Source of the DNA: Sphingopyxis yananensis
GTDB lineage: Bacteria > Pseudomonadota > Alphaproteobacteria > Sphingomonadales > Sphingomonadaceae
Length of the DNA: 64,000 bases
Assembly (NCBI RefSeq): GCF_020687785.1
Contig: NZ_JAJEWI010000005.1
Location: 62,001-126,000, forward strand
Direction of reading: 5' to 3'
The notes below the pieces were generated by a model that was not told where the DNA came from, did not search any database, and was given only the letters and a program-made list of their open reading frames with translations. Positions within the stretch are counted from its first letter, which is position 1, and every line of letters begins with the position of its first letter. Position numbers and translations under genes: made by a program. This document shows positions 26,362 through 36,203 of this stretch, piece by piece.

Positions 26362-27429
26362 ATGTCGACTTCATCCCAAACCATCATGACGCCTTCGCTC
26401 GAGAGCCGTCTAGAAAGCGCAGCGCGTGACCTCGGCTTTGTCGCCTTTGGGATAGCCGATGCGGATGCTGCGCCGCATACGGTCAAACGCTTGGCGCAAT
26501 GGCTGGCTGATGGTTGCCATGGCGACATGATCTGGATGGAAAGCCGAGCGGAACAACGCGGTTCGCCCAAGGGACTATGGCCCGATGTGCAATCGGTCAT
26601 CAGTCTGGGCATGAGCTATGCGCCCACTGAGGACCCTATGGCATTGGCGCAACATGCGGATATTGGGCGTATTTCTGTTTATGCGCAGGGCGCCGACTAT
26701 CATGACATTGTCAAAAAGGCGCTGAAAGCCTTGGCGCGCTGGATGGTGACGGAGATTCCCGATCTGCAACTCAAGCTGTTTGTCGATACCGCGCCCGTCA
26801 TGGAAAAACCGTTGGCCGAGGCGGCGGGTTTGGGATGGCAAGGCAAGCATAGCAATTTGGTCAGCCGAGACCATGGCAGTTGGCTGTTTTTGGGGGCGAT
26901 TTATGTCAGTGTGGCGCTGAAGCCCTCTGTGGCCGGGCGCGACCGCTGCGGCAGCTGTGATGCGTGTCAGCGCATTTGCCCAACCAACGCCTTTCCCGCG
27001 CCTTATCAGGTCGATGCACGGCGCTGTATTTCCTATCTGACCATCGAACATGACGGCCCGATTCCTGAAGAATTGCGCCAAGGCATTGGCAATCATATTT
27101 ATGGCTGTGACGACTGCCTGAGTGTGTGCCCGTGGAATAAATTTGCCCAAAGCGCCCATCGGCACCGTGCCTTTTTGCCGCGCGCCGAATTAAGTGCGCC
27201 GGAATTGGGTGATATTTTACCCTTGGATGACCCAAGCTTTCGCCAGATTTTCGCCGGATCACCGATTAAGCGCATTGGCCGCAATCGCATGGTGCGCAAT
27301 GCGGCCATCGCGGCCGGAAACAGCGGGAATAATAGCTATATCCCGATTTTGACGCAATTATGCGGCGATGAATCGGCGATGGTCGCGGACGCCGCGACAT
27401 GGGCCTTGGCGCAATTGCGGCGTCGTTAA
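26362..27429 (+). CDS. queG: Epoxyqueuosine reductase
   Basis: A 355-residue cobalamin-dependent iron-sulfur enzyme catalysing the last step of queuosine formation in tRNA. The catalytic aspartate is in VDTAPVMEKP. Two 4Fe-4S clusters are indicated by CGSCDACQRICP (C196, C199, C202, C206) and CDDCLSVCPWNKF with C222 upstream. A short HEAT-like C-terminal tail completes it. The frame is open to 26158, but that would overlap the divergent ABC gene. ATG 26362 has GGACGAAG before it and gives the normal length. Confidence 0.94.
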   Translation: MSTSSQTIMTPSLESRLESAARDLGFVAFGIADADAAPHTVKRLAQWLADGCHGDMIWMESRAEQRGSPKGLWPDVQSVISLGMSYAPTEDPMALAQHADIGRISVYAQGADYHDIVKKALKALARWMVTEIPDLQLKLFVDTAPVMEKPLAEAAGLGWQGKHSNLVSRDHGSWLFLGAIYVSVALKPSVAGRDRCGSCDACQRICPTNAFPAPYQVDARRCISYLTIEHDGPIPEELRQGIGNHIYGCDDCLSVCPWNKFAQSAHRHRAFLPRAELSAPELGDILPLDDPSFRQIFAGSPIKRIGRNRMVRNAAIAAGNSGNNSYIPILTQLCGDESAMVADAATWALAQLRRR

Positions 27430-27455
27430 GTCGTTAGGCGGCCGCCTGCGCCGGT

Positions 27456-27872
27456 TCAGCGCCGCTGAAGCGATTGGGCGCAGCGATTGATATCGGCATC
27501 GCGGCCATCGGGGCTGCGGGCATCGACATGAGTTGCCACGGGGGCGGCACCATTGCTGGGGGGATAGATATAGACATCCATCACGCAGGCCGCGCCAACA
27601 AATTGCATTTTCCGGCCTGCGCCTTCTGTTACGTCCAAACGGGGGCGTCCCATGGATCGGCTGAGGGCATCGGCGCTTTGACCAATCAGCATATTATGCT
27701 GGACGGGGCGTACCACGGGCACTGGGGTGGGCGTGGTCACCACTGGGCGCGGCGGAATTTTCCCCGTGTGGCCGCCCGAACGGGGAATCGCGGGGCCAGC
27801 ACAGCCCGCCAGAATCACGGATAGCAAGGCAAGGGACAGGCTGGTCCGGATGGTGGGACGGTTCATAATCAT
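27456..27872 (-). CDS. Small putative lipoprotein
   Basis: A 138-residue secreted protein of unknown function. A signal sequence ends in the lipobox VILAGCAGP. A Pro/Thr-rich stretch (PPRPVVTTPTPVPVVRP) follows, then a globular part with ALSRSMGRPRLDVTEGAGRKMQFVGAACVMDVYIYP that contains two cysteines with CAQSLQ near the end. This resembles small exported sphingomonad proteins. The ATG at 27872 overlaps the preceding stop by 4 bases (ATGA), supporting this start and translational coupling with the EI24 gene. Confidence 0.72.
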   Translation of the reverse strand: MIMNRPTIRTSLSLALLSVILAGCAGPAIPRSGGHTGKIPPRPVVTTPTPVPVVRPVQHNMLIGQSADALSRSMGRPRLDVTEGAGRKMQFVGAACVMDVYIYPPSNGAAPVATHVDARSPDGRDADINRCAQSLQRR

Positions 27873-28543
27873 GCCTCGTGACGCAGGTGGAAGAGATGGG
27901 TTGCCATAGCCGCGCTCATCAGCGGGGCCAAGAAGTTGACGACAGGAATAGAGAGGCTTGCGGCAGATAACAGACCAAGCCCCCACCGTGCTGGCGCAGC
28001 CAAGGGTTTCGCATGGGGGTGGCGTGCGCGCACCATGGCTTCCAAATCATGGCCCAGCAGCCATGCGTTGACCAGCAAGACCAGAATCGGTGTTCCTACG
28101 CCCGTTGGTAATAAAATCAGATAAGCGGGCAGGGCGATAATATTGACCCCCAAGAATCGCCCCGCAGACCGCAAACCCAATATTATGCTGCGCCGATAGC
28201 CCACCGGAACGGCAGTCATGCGGGCGGCGGGGTAATGGCGGTCCTCGACATCTTCGACAATTTGGTCGGTAAACAGGCCGATGACAAAAATGGCGATACC
28301 GCGAAACAGCAGCCACATGACGAATATCGCCGCCAAGACCATCAGTATCTCGGCCATATTTTGGGTGTTATGATCCAATAATCCGCTATGCAGCGTCAAT
28401 TGCCGGAGGCCCCAAAAGAGCATCGCCCCTACCATCACAAGGATTAACATGGTCAGCGCGATGCTGCGTAACAATAAGCGAACAATATGCGGGCGCGGCA
28501 AATCGCGCAGCGCCAGCAACAGAGCTTTAAGAACAGGGACCAT
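27869..28543 (-). CDS. EI24 domain-containing membrane protein (CysZ-like)
   Basis: A 224-residue integral membrane protein with about four to five hydrophobic segments (SIALTMLILVMVGAMLFWGL, ILMVLAAIFVMWLLFRGIA, ALPAYLILLPTGVG and a C-terminal pair). The end NFLAPLMSAAMATHLFH is typical of the EI24/CysZ fold. CysZ moves sulfate, but assignment to sulfate is not supported by neighbours here. ATG 28543 is preferred over an in-frame TTG at 28549. Confidence 0.8.
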   Translation of the reverse strand: MVPVLKALLLALRDLPRPHIVRLLLRSIALTMLILVMVGAMLFWGLRQLTLHSGLLDHNTQNMAEILMVLAAIFVMWLLFRGIAIFVIGLFTDQIVEDVEDRHYPAARMTAVPVGYRRSIILGLRSAGRFLGVNIIALPAYLILLPTGVGTPILVLLVNAWLLGHDLEAMVRARHPHAKPLAAPARWGLGLLSAASLSIPVVNFLAPLMSAAMATHLFHLRHEA

Positions 28544-28660
28544 CCCCAAGAAATGAATCGATAAAGCTCGCTGGTCAAGCGCGGCGCTTGCGTAACGGAC
28601 AGGCGGCCATTATGGGCTGGGGGCAAGAACTCCCCCATATTCCCATATATAGGATACCAT

Positions 28661-29662
28661 ATGTCTGCGTCCGCCCGTTTTGACGTCTTGGCGATAGGCA
28701 ATGCGATTGTCGATGTGATCGCCCGCGCCAGCGATGAAGTCATTGAATCCGAAGGTTTGCTCAAGGGCGGTATGCGCCTGATTGATGCGGACGAAGCCGA
28801 TCGCCTTTATGGCTTGATGGGCCCTGCCATTGAAATGTCGGGCGGATCGGCGGCCAATACTTTGGCAGGCATGGCGGCATTGGGCCGCAAGACCGCCTTT
28901 ATTGGCCAAGTTGCCCAAGACCAATTGGGCGAGGTGTTCACCCATGATCTGCGCGCTTTGGGTGTTTCTTATGAAACACCCGCCTTGAGCGAAGGCGCGC
29001 CAACCGCGCGTTGCTTGATTCTGGTGACGCCGGATGGCCAGCGCACGATGAACACCTTCTTGGGTGCCAGCCATTTGCTGGACCAAGCGATGATTAAGGA
29101 AGAATGGATCGCAGACGCCGCCATATTATATCTGGAAGGCTATTTGTGGGATCCCCCACTGTCGCGTGCCGCGATGCGCCGTGCCATTGATGTGTCGCGT
29201 TCCGCAGGCCGCAAAGTGGCCTTCACCTTGTCCGACGCCTTTATCATCGACCGTCATGGCGATGATTTGCGCGGCCTGATCCGCGAAGGGCTGTTTGACA
29301 TTTTGTTCGCCAATGAAGTCGAAATCTGCGCCTTGGCTGGCAGCGATGATTTTGACGCAGCGGTGGCGTCGGTGGCGGGCCAAGTGCCGTTGCTGGTGGT
29401 CACACGCGGCGAAAAGGGCGCGATTGCGGTGGTCAATGGCACCGAGGATATCAGCGTGGTAGCCGAAGCCATTGACGATGTGGTCGACACCACGGGTGCG
29501 GGCGATTTGTTCGCTGCCGGTTTCTTGTCGGGGCAAGCCGAAGGCCGTAGCATAGCGGATTGTTTGAAAATGGGTGCGATTTGCGCCCGTGAAATCATCG
29601 CGCAGGTCGGCCCGCGCGCCCAATGCGATTTGAAGGCAGAGGTTGCCGCCAAGCTGGCTTAA
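28661..29662 (+). CDS. Adenosine kinase (PfkB family)
   Basis: A 333-residue sugar/nucleoside kinase of the ribokinase fold. The N-terminal half has GNAIVDVIA and SGGSAANTLAGMAALG (substrate lid and GG switch). The catalytic anion-hole motif DTTGAGDLFAAGFL is near residue 275. Overall resemblance is to alphaproteobacterial adenosine kinases that convert adenosine to AMP in purine salvage. Other PfkB substrates cannot be excluded from sequence alone. Monocistronic, followed by a strong terminator. Confidence 0.85.
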   Translation: MSASARFDVLAIGNAIVDVIARASDEVIESEGLLKGGMRLIDADEADRLYGLMGPAIEMSGGSAANTLAGMAALGRKTAFIGQVAQDQLGEVFTHDLRALGVSYETPALSEGAPTARCLILVTPDGQRTMNTFLGASHLLDQAMIKEEWIADAAILYLEGYLWDPPLSRAAMRRAIDVSRSAGRKVAFTLSDAFIIDRHGDDLRGLIREGLFDILFANEVEICALAGSDDFDAAVASVAGQVPLLVVTRGEKGAIAVVNGTEDISVVAEAIDDVVDTTGAGDLFAAGFLSGQAEGRSIADCLKMGAICAREIIAQVGPRAQCDLKAEVAAKLA

Positions 29663-29690
29663 GCGGCCGCGTCAAAATATCGACATTCCC

Positions 29691-29730
29691 AAAAAAGGCC
29701 CTGTTCGACCAATCGAACAGGGCCTTTTTT
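29691..29730. terminator. Bidirectional terminator between the kinase and flippase genes
   Basis: AAAAAAGGCCCTGTTCG pairs exactly with CGAACAGGGCCTTTTTT around ACCAAT. It serves both converging genes. Confidence 0.93.
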
Positions 29731-29763
29731 ATGCGTTTCCGGTGCATGATGACCGCGCGGATA

Positions 29764-31281
29764 TTAGGTGGCAGTTTGACCGTTGGGTTGCTTTCGGAAC
29801 AATTCGCGGTCTGCCGGACCAAAGCCGCGTGTCCAAATCAGCCATGCATAAATGGCAAGAATGATTGGAACGCCGATCAGCAATTCCGCCCATTCGGGCA
29901 ATTTGGTCGCGCCCCAGCCCAGAATCGCGGCCCCAGCGGTCGCCCACACCAAGGCCCAGCGCAGGCTGTTGACCGGCGCATTCAGCAGGCGCGACAGCAA
30001 GCGTGATTTGACGACAGATGCGAAGCCCAGCGCCAGCATCAAGCCCAGCGCCACAGCGGCGGCATAAGTGATTTCGGGCAAATCGGCCCATTTGCAGGCC
30101 AATACCAACAAGATGCTGAAAAGGGCTTGAACGGCCAAGGTGCTGATGCTGACCAACAAATTTCGGATGCGGGCGATATAGACCAAGGCGGCTTCGCTGA
30201 CGACGGCGGTGGCCGCGACCACTTCGGCGGCCAGCAAAAAGCCAAGCGCAGCGGCACCGACGACAAATTCTGGCCCTACCAGACCCATGATCGCTTGGCC
30301 CGGAATGCCCAAGGCGAGCGCGACGCCCGCTTGCGCCGCGATAATCCAAAAACCGACTTGGCTGACCTGCGCCGCGACCGCGCCCAAGCGGTTTTCAGCC
30401 AAATTGCGGGTGATGACCGGACCCAAAATCGGTTCAAAACTGGTTTTCAGCTTTTGCGGAAGCGACGCCACCTGCTGGGCCATATAATAAATGCCGCAGG
30501 TCGAGGTGGATGCAAATTGCCCCAGAATCAATAGGTCCAGACGGCGCGTGCCCCATTCAATGGCGTCCGCCGCCGCCAAAGGGGCGTTGCGGCGTGCCAC
30601 TGCGATGAGGGTCGCCGGACGGGGGCGCCAGCCACGTGGACCGCCATAGTGGCGCACCATGGGCACCAAGGCCGTCAAAAAGGTGCAGATCATCGCTGCG
30701 GCATAGGACAGCATCAATCCATCGCGCACCGATACATACCAGAATCCGGCCGCCGCCCCGCTGATCACCCATGGTTCCACCACGGCGCGGGCGCGAACAC
30801 TGGCGCCAATGTCATATTTATAGGCGCAGGCCGCCAAGGATATTTCGGTGCCCGCAATAAAGAACACCAAAAAGGCCAGCCAGCGGTCGACGCCGCCAAT
30901 CTCAGCATTGGGGAACATCAGTTGCGGCACAAAAAACAACAAAGTGGATCCGATGGCCGACGCCAACAGGGCAACGAACATGCCGTCCCACACCACGGTG
31001 CGGTGATCGGCATTGGGCACGCTTAATTGTTCGGCCAAACCACGTTTCAGCCCCAAAGTCGCCAATTGCGCGACCAATTCGATGACCAGCACCGCAAAGG
31101 CAAAGCGCCCGACCGAGTCGGGGCCATACCAACGCCCTGCAAAATAGAGGAAGGGCATACGCGCGACCAAACGCAGCACAAATCCGAACACATTGGTCCG
31201 GCCGCCCTTGGCCAAGGTTGCTGTGTCGTTGTTGGTACGCGCAGCGTCATCAGCATGGCTTGTGGCATCGGTAGAGTCCAT
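29764..31281 (-). CDS. Polysaccharide flippase / lipid-linked oligosaccharide translocase (MOP superfamily)
   Basis: A 505-residue polytopic membrane protein with roughly 12-14 hydrophobic helices and no soluble domain. The N-terminal FGFVLRLVARMPFLYFAGRWYGPDSVGRFAFA matches Wzx-type flippases. Such proteins move lipid-linked glycans across the inner membrane for exopolysaccharide or O-antigen synthesis. No glycosyltransferases are adjacent, so the substrate is open. A TTG at 31326 with a GAAGG site would add 15 polar residues; ATG 31281 has a poor site, so the start is uncertain. Confidence 0.82.
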   Translation of the reverse strand: MDSTDATSHADDAARTNNDTATLAKGGRTNVFGFVLRLVARMPFLYFAGRWYGPDSVGRFAFAVLVIELVAQLATLGLKRGLAEQLSVPNADHRTVVWDGMFVALLASAIGSTLLFFVPQLMFPNAEIGGVDRWLAFLVFFIAGTEISLAACAYKYDIGASVRARAVVEPWVISGAAAGFWYVSVRDGLMLSYAAAMICTFLTALVPMVRHYGGPRGWRPRPATLIAVARRNAPLAAADAIEWGTRRLDLLILGQFASTSTCGIYYMAQQVASLPQKLKTSFEPILGPVITRNLAENRLGAVAAQVSQVGFWIIAAQAGVALALGIPGQAIMGLVGPEFVVGAAALGFLLAAEVVAATAVVSEAALVYIARIRNLLVSISTLAVQALFSILLVLACKWADLPEITYAAAVALGLMLALGFASVVKSRLLSRLLNAPVNSLRWALVWATAGAAILGWGATKLPEWAELLIGVPIILAIYAWLIWTRGFGPADRELFRKQPNGQTAT

Positions 31282-31421
31282 GATGCCAGAACCGCTGGGG
31301 TGCGCATGATCGGGATTGTTCGTCAAGCAAGCGGCCCTTCGTTCGCACCAACCCCGTAAAGGCTAGTCGATTTCGATGACATGGCAAGCTTTCTGGTCAC
31401 GAAGCTGATGCTGCCCATGGG

Positions 31422-32423
31422 TTAGCGTCCCTCTGCTCGCAGCGGGCGATTCAGTAGGTCTTGAATGGCGTCGGCAACACTGATCTTGCCCGCCACCAAA
31501 TCGGCCACGGCAGCGGTAATCGGCATATCAATGCCTTGGGCCTTGGCGGCGGCCGCGACCACAGGGGCACTGTGCGCGCCTTCGGCAATGGTGCGGCGGT
31601 CGGCCAGCAGGCTGTCGGCGCTGACCCCGCGTCCCAAGCCTTCACCCAGTGAAAAATTGCGCGAGTTGGACGAGGTGCAGGTCAGCACTAAATCGCCAAG
31701 GCCGGCCAGTCCTGCCAATGTTTCGGCCTGCGCGCCCCGCGTCATGCCAAAGCGAGTCATTTCGGCAAATCCCCGGCTGATCAATGCGGCGCGCGCGTTG
31801 AGGCCCAGTCCGGCCCCCTCGACGATACCGCACGCAATGGCCAAGATATTTTTAACTGCGCCTCCAATTTCGGCGCCCATCACGTCGGTGGAAATATAGG
31901 GGCGGAAATGCGGACGGGCGATGGCCTGTGCCAGCGCTTGCGCCAAATCGGCTTGTTCTGCGGCCAATGTCACAGCCGTGGGCAGGCCCGCTGCCACTTC
32001 ATGGGCGAAGGTTGGCCCCGACAGCACTGCACAGGGGCGCTGCGGGAAAATATCCCGCGCAATATCGACTGGGAAAGCAAAACTGCCGGTTTCCATGCCC
32101 TTGCTGCACAATATCAACGGGGCGGGACTGTCTGGCAGCATGGCCAATGTAGAGCGCATGAACGGAACGGGAACGACGATCAGCAGCGCGTCCAAATCAA
32201 CCATATCCGCCAAATTATCGATGGCGCTAAGCGATGGTGACAATTGGCTGTCTGGCAAAAACAGGGGGTTGCGATGGTCGGCGTTGATGGCGCTCACCAC
32301 CTCTGTCTCGCGCGCCCATAAACGAACGGGGTCGCCCTCGGCGGCTAGCAATTGCGCCAAGGCGGTGCCCCATGCGCCGCCGCCCACCACACCAAAGCGA
32401 GAAAAATTCATACTCATGTTCAT
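31422..32423 (-). CDS. gpsA: Glycerol-3-phosphate dehydrogenase [NAD(P)+]
   Basis: A 333-residue enzyme that makes sn-glycerol-3-phosphate for phospholipids. The dinucleotide motif [15 protein letters not shown] is at the N-terminus, LCSKGME is in the middle, and [13 protein letters not shown] carries the catalytic lysine. The frame runs upstream to 32573 inside tsaD. ATG 32423 overlaps the tsaD stop by 4 bases and is chosen; ATGs at 32417 and 32411 are also possible. Confidence 0.95.
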   Translation of the reverse strand: MNMSMNFSRFGVVGGGAWGTALAQLLAAEGDPVRLWARETEVVSAINADHRNPLFLPDSQLSPSLSAIDNLADMVDLDALLIVVPVPFMRSTLAMLPDSPAPLILCSKGMETGSFAFPVDIARDIFPQRPCAVLSGPTFAHEVAAGLPTAVTLAAEQADLAQALAQAIARPHFRPYISTDVMGAEIGGAVKNILAIACGIVEGAGLGLNARAALISRGFAEMTRFGMTRGAQAETLAGLAGLGDLVLTCTSSNSRNFSLGEGLGRGVSADSLLADRRTIAEGAHSAPVVAAAAKAQGIDMPITAAVADLVAGKISVADAIQDLLNRPLRAEGR

Positions 32424-33454
32424 GCTTTGACTCCCGCGCCGCGTACGGTTTCGGCATTGGGGTCCAAGGGCCAGCGAGGACGCGCCGCGACGTCCAGTTC
32501 GTTGGTCAGGCCCTTGGCGAAACGCTCTGCGCCAGCCCATGCGATCATGGCGCCATTGTCGGTGCACAGCCACAAGGGCGGCGCGACAAAATCCTTGCCA
32601 TATTCGGCAGCCAAGGCCGTCAAACCGGTTCGTATGGCTTGATTGGCCGCAACACCGCCCGCCACCACAAAGGCGGTGGCTTCAGGGCACGCGGCCAACG
32701 CCATGCGGCTGCGGTCGATCAGACAATCCACCACTGCTTGCTGAAAGGATGCCGCCAAATCTGCGGGGCTATGCTCCCCTGCGGCGACCGCGCGGGCGAC
32801 GGCGCTTTTCAGTCCGGCAAAGGAAAAATGCGGTTCTTTGCTGCCCAGCAAGGGGCGGGGGAAGGGCACCGCCTTGGGGTTGCCGCCTTTGGCCAATGCT
32901 TCCACCGCTGGACCACCGGGATAGTCCAGCCCCAATAATTTGGCGGTTTTGTCAAAGGCTTCACCGGCCGCATCGTCAATGGTGGTTGCCAGACGGCGAT
33001 AATCATCCACGCCGTTCACCAACAATAATTGGCAATGACCGCCCGACACCAGCAACAACAAATATGGAAAGGCCAGATTTTCATTGTCCAAACGGGGGCT
33101 GAGGGCATGACCTTCCAAATGATTGACCGCAATCAACGGCTTATTGGCGGCATGGGCCAAAGCTTTGCCCGTAACCAGCCCCACCATCACGCCGCCAATC
33201 AAGCCGGGGCCAGCGGTGGCGGCAATGGCGTCTACATCATCCAGCGTTAAACCTGCGTCGGCCAACACCCCTTGGACCAGCGGCGTCAGGCGGTCGACAT
33301 GGGCGCGGGCGGCAATTTCCGGAACCACACCGCCAAAGGGGCGATGTTCTTCCTCTTGCCCCGCAACACGATGGGCTAAAATGCGTCGATTGCTGTCGAC
33401 AAGTGCGGCTGCGGTTTCGTCGCAGCTTGATTCCAGGCCTAGGATAATAGTCAT
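32420..33454 (-). CDS. tsaD: tRNA N6-adenosine threonylcarbamoyltransferase
   Basis: A 344-residue ASKHA-fold enzyme that transfers threonylcarbamoyl to A37 of ANN-decoding tRNAs. It begins [17 protein letters not shown]. The metal-binding histidines are in [11 protein letters not shown] and a further conserved segment is [10 protein letters not shown]. It is translationally coupled to gpsA and divergent from hemC, an order common in alphaproteobacteria. Confidence 0.97.
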   Translation of the reverse strand: MTIILGLESSCDETAAALVDSNRRILAHRVAGQEEEHRPFGGVVPEIAARAHVDRLTPLVQGVLADAGLTLDDVDAIAATAGPGLIGGVMVGLVTGKALAHAANKPLIAVNHLEGHALSPRLDNENLAFPYLLLLVSGGHCQLLLVNGVDDYRRLATTIDDAAGEAFDKTAKLLGLDYPGGPAVEALAKGGNPKAVPFPRPLLGSKEPHFSFAGLKSAVARAVAAGEHSPADLAASFQQAVVDCLIDRSRMALAACPEATAFVVAGGVAANQAIRTGLTALAAEYGKDFVAPPLWLCTDNGAMIAWAGAERFAKGLTNELDVAARPRWPLDPNAETVRGAGVKA

Positions 33455-33515
33455 AATATAAGGCTTCCTTTACCCGCCCCTTTATCGAGAGAGCAAGTCA
33501 CGCTAGCAGCATGGC

Positions 33516-34463
33516 ATGATGCAATTGCCGAATCCCGAAAATCCGCTGCGTATTGGGACCCGCGCTTCCCCTTTGGCGATGGCTCAGGCCAATATGACGG
33601 TGGCGGCACTTATCGCAGCCCATGGATTGACGCCAGAGTCTTTGCAAATTGTGCCGATGACGGCAACGGGCGACCGGATTTTGGATCGCGCCTTGGCCGA
33701 GGTGGGCGGCAAAGCCTTGTGGACGCGGGAATTGGATTTCGCGCTGGACGGGCACCAGATTGATATTGCCGTGCACAGCCTGAAGGACGTCGAAACCGAA
33801 CGCGATGCCCGCTTTGCCTTGGGTGCGATGCTGGAACGTGCCGATCCACGCGACCGTTTGGTTGTGCCAGCCGGTCAGACGGCGGCATCGATTCTAGATT
33901 TGTCGGCCGGAACACGTCTTGGCACCAGCAGCCCGCGCCGCGCCGCGCAGGTGCGCCGGATTCGCCCTGATATTCAAACCAAATTGCTGCGCGGCAATGT
34001 CGCCACCCGTTTGTCGCGTTTGGCAGAAGGAGATGTGGACGCCACCTTGCTGGCGGCTGCGGGGTTGGACCGTTTGGGTATGTATGGTGTCGGCCATGTA
34101 CAAGAACGGCAGTTGCTGCTGCCTGCGGCGTCGCAGGGCGCGATTGGTATTGAATGCCGCTCGGACGACAGCGACACTTTGGCGTTGATCCATGCCATCA
34201 ACCATCAACCCACTTATGCCGCCGTCGCTGCCGAGCGCGCCTTTTTGGCGGGGCTGGGCGGTGATTGCCGATCACCTGTGGCGGCGCACGCGCATTTTAT
34301 GGACAATGGGGCGTTGTGGTTGGACGCCGAAATTTACGCCGCGGATGGTAGCGACTGCGTTGCCAACAGCACAGTGGTGCAAGATGAGAATAGCGCCAAG
34401 GATTTGGCACGGCAGATGTTGGACGCCGCATCGACTGATATTCGCGCGCTATTTGGGGGCTGA
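33516..34463 (+). CDS. hemC: Hydroxymethylbilane synthase (porphobilinogen deaminase)
   Basis: A 315-residue enzyme that polymerises four porphobilinogens for tetrapyrrole synthesis. IGTRASPLAMAQA is the N-terminal signature, VHSLKDVETE carries the catalytic aspartate region, and GTSSPRRAAQ the substrate arginines. The dipyrromethane-cofactor cysteine is in AGLGGDCRSPVAAHA. The 61-base gap to divergent tsaD must contain both promoters. hemD follows 4 bases after the stop. Confidence 0.96.
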   Translation: MMQLPNPENPLRIGTRASPLAMAQANMTVAALIAAHGLTPESLQIVPMTATGDRILDRALAEVGGKALWTRELDFALDGHQIDIAVHSLKDVETERDARFALGAMLERADPRDRLVVPAGQTAASILDLSAGTRLGTSSPRRAAQVRRIRPDIQTKLLRGNVATRLSRLAEGDVDATLLAAAGLDRLGMYGVGHVQERQLLLPAASQGAIGIECRSDDSDTLALIHAINHQPTYAAVAAERAFLAGLGGDCRSPVAAHAHFMDNGALWLDAEIYAADGSDCVANSTVVQDENSAKDLARQMLDAASTDIRALFGG

Positions 34464-34467
34464 CGTC

Positions 34468-35172
34468 ATGGCCCCCATCTTGTCTGCGCCCTCCCTGCCT
34501 TTGCTGATCATCCGTCCGCAACCCGTCGCAGAGCAAAGCTGCCAGCGCGCTCAGGCTTTGGGACTGGATGCCCACAGCCTGCCATTATTTGCCGCACAGG
34601 CGATACGGTGGGCGGTGCCAGATATCGCGCCCTATGACGCATTATTGGTGACCAGCGCCCAAGCCATGCGCTTGGGCGGTGCTGGTTTGCAGCAATTGCT
34701 GCCGCTGCCTGTCTATGCGGTGGGTGCGGCGTCTGCCGATGCAGCGCGCGCCAAAGGTTTTCGCGTGGAACAAGTGGGCGACAGCGATGGTCAAACCTTG
34801 TTGGGCGAGATGCAGACCAAGGGAATTCGCACGATTCTATGGTTGAACGGGCGGGACCATAGCGTCTTGGATGGTGGATTGGCGCAATTGCACCGTCTGC
34901 CTTGCTATGCGGTGGACCGTATCGCGCCGCCGCCGCAATGGCATGATTTGGTGAAGAACGAGGCGGTGCTGATGGCCCATTCGACACGGGCTGCGGAATA
35001 TCTGAATGATCTTGTCCCAAGCCCGCGTGATCACCTAACTTTGATCGCGATCAGCAGCAAAGTTGCGGCTGCCGCAGGGGCAGGATGGGGACAAATGCTC
35101 GTCGCTGATCATCCCACCGATGCGGCAATGTTGGCAGTGGCGGCGAAATTATGCCACAAGCAGCCCCATTAA
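34468..35172 (+). CDS. hemD: Uroporphyrinogen-III synthase
   Basis: A 234-residue protein matching the poorly conserved HemD fold. LLIIRPQPVAEQS opens the first domain, ALLVTSAQAMRLGG is typical, and the second domain ends LTLIAISSKVAAAAGAGWG. It cyclises hydroxymethylbilane to uroporphyrinogen III. The frame is open back into hemC (34192), but ATG 34468 starts just after the hemC stop. Position strongly supports the call. Confidence 0.9.
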   Translation: MAPILSAPSLPLLIIRPQPVAEQSCQRAQALGLDAHSLPLFAAQAIRWAVPDIAPYDALLVTSAQAMRLGGAGLQQLLPLPVYAVGAASADAARAKGFRVEQVGDSDGQTLLGEMQTKGIRTILWLNGRDHSVLDGGLAQLHRLPCYAVDRIAPPPQWHDLVKNEAVLMAHSTRAAEYLNDLVPSPRDHLTLIAISSKVAAAAGAGWGQMLVADHPTDAAMLAVAAKLCHKQPH

Positions 35173-35191
35173 GGTCGCTTGAAAGTCATGC

Positions 35192-36127
35192 ATGTCCGTT
35201 GAACCTTTAGAAACACCAACTCCGCAAACCCCGCCGCCGCCGCGGGGCCTTTCCGCACGGACCGTCGCTTTTGGATCTTTGCTGATCTTGCTGCTCGGCG
35301 TCTTTGGCGGCGGTTGGGCGGTGAATTATTTGGTCAATGACGGCAAAATGCCCGATGTGACCAGCGATATTTTGGGCCAAACCCCTACGTCCGACACGGC
35401 TGCGCCCACACCGTCGATGGTGATGCCGGTGGCCAATGGTACGGCATCCCCCAATGATGAAGCCGCATTGGCTGCGCGGGTGAATGATTTAGAACATCGT
35501 CTGGCGCGTATCAGCTTGGAAGCACAATCGGCATCGGGCAATGCCACGCGTGCCGAAGGGTTGCTGGTGGCGTTTGCAGCGCGCCGTGCCCTCGATCGCG
35601 GATTGCCGCTGGGCTATTTGGACCCGCAATTGCGTCTGCGCTTTGGGGATGCCCAGCCGAATGCGGTCAAAACCATCATTGATGCGGCGCGTGACCCGAT
35701 CACCATCGAGCAATTGCGCGGCGAGCTGGAGGCCTTGGTTCCCCAGTTGATGGGGCAGGTCGGCGGCAATAGCGAAAGCTTTTGGACGGCTGTACGCCGC
35801 GAATTTGGCGAATTGGCCATTTTGCGTAGCGCCAACAGCGTACCGACCAGCGGCAAAGAGCGGTTGGAACGCGCCCGTCGCTATCTGACGGCGGCGCAGG
35901 TTGATAAAGCCATTGCCGAAGTGGAAGCGATGCCGGGGGCCAAGGCGGCCAGCGAGTGGCTGATCGACGCCCGCCGCTATCATGAAGCGCGCCGTGCACT
36001 GGATTTGGTGGAAACGGCGGCGATTCTGGAACCACGCGAAAGTACCTCTGTGTCCGCTGCGGCAGCGGACGAAGGCACAGATCCCGCTGGGGCCGATGGC
36101 GTTTCTGCGCGGGCCGCAAGACCTTGA
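35192..36127 (+). CDS. Mitofilin (Mic60)-like inner-membrane protein
   Basis: A 311-residue protein with a Pro-rich cytoplasmic N-terminus, one transmembrane helix (about 27-50, FGSLLILLLGVFGGGWAVNYL), a linker with a probable coiled coil (NDEAALAARVNDLEHRLARI), and a helical C-terminal domain ending WLIDARRYHEARRALDLVET. Topology and position after hemC-hemD match alphaproteobacterial Mic60/mitofilin homologues, which bend inner membranes in phototrophic relatives. Sequence identity cannot be measured here, so Mic60 identity is an inference; it could be a HemX-like protein. Confidence 0.6.
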   Translation: MSVEPLETPTPQTPPPPRGLSARTVAFGSLLILLLGVFGGGWAVNYLVNDGKMPDVTSDILGQTPTSDTAAPTPSMVMPVANGTASPNDEAALAARVNDLEHRLARISLEAQSASGNATRAEGLLVAFAARRALDRGLPLGYLDPQLRLRFGDAQPNAVKTIIDAARDPITIEQLRGELEALVPQLMGQVGGNSESFWTAVRREFGELAILRSANSVPTSGKERLERARRYLTAAQVDKAIAEVEAMPGAKAASEWLIDARRYHEARRALDLVETAAILEPRESTSVSAAAADEGTDPAGADGVSARAARP

Positions 36128-36154
36128 AGATCGATAAAGTGCAAAGGCATAGAT

Positions 36155-36197
36155 AAAAAAAAGGGGGCAGGGACATCTAATCCCTGCCCCTTTTTTT
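36155..36197. terminator. Bidirectional terminator between the mitofilin-like and oligopeptidase genes
   Basis: A run of A, then GGGGCAGGGA, loop CATCTAA, TCCCTGCCCC and seven T. It serves both converging genes. Confidence 0.92.
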
Positions 36198-36203
36198 AAT
36201 GGC

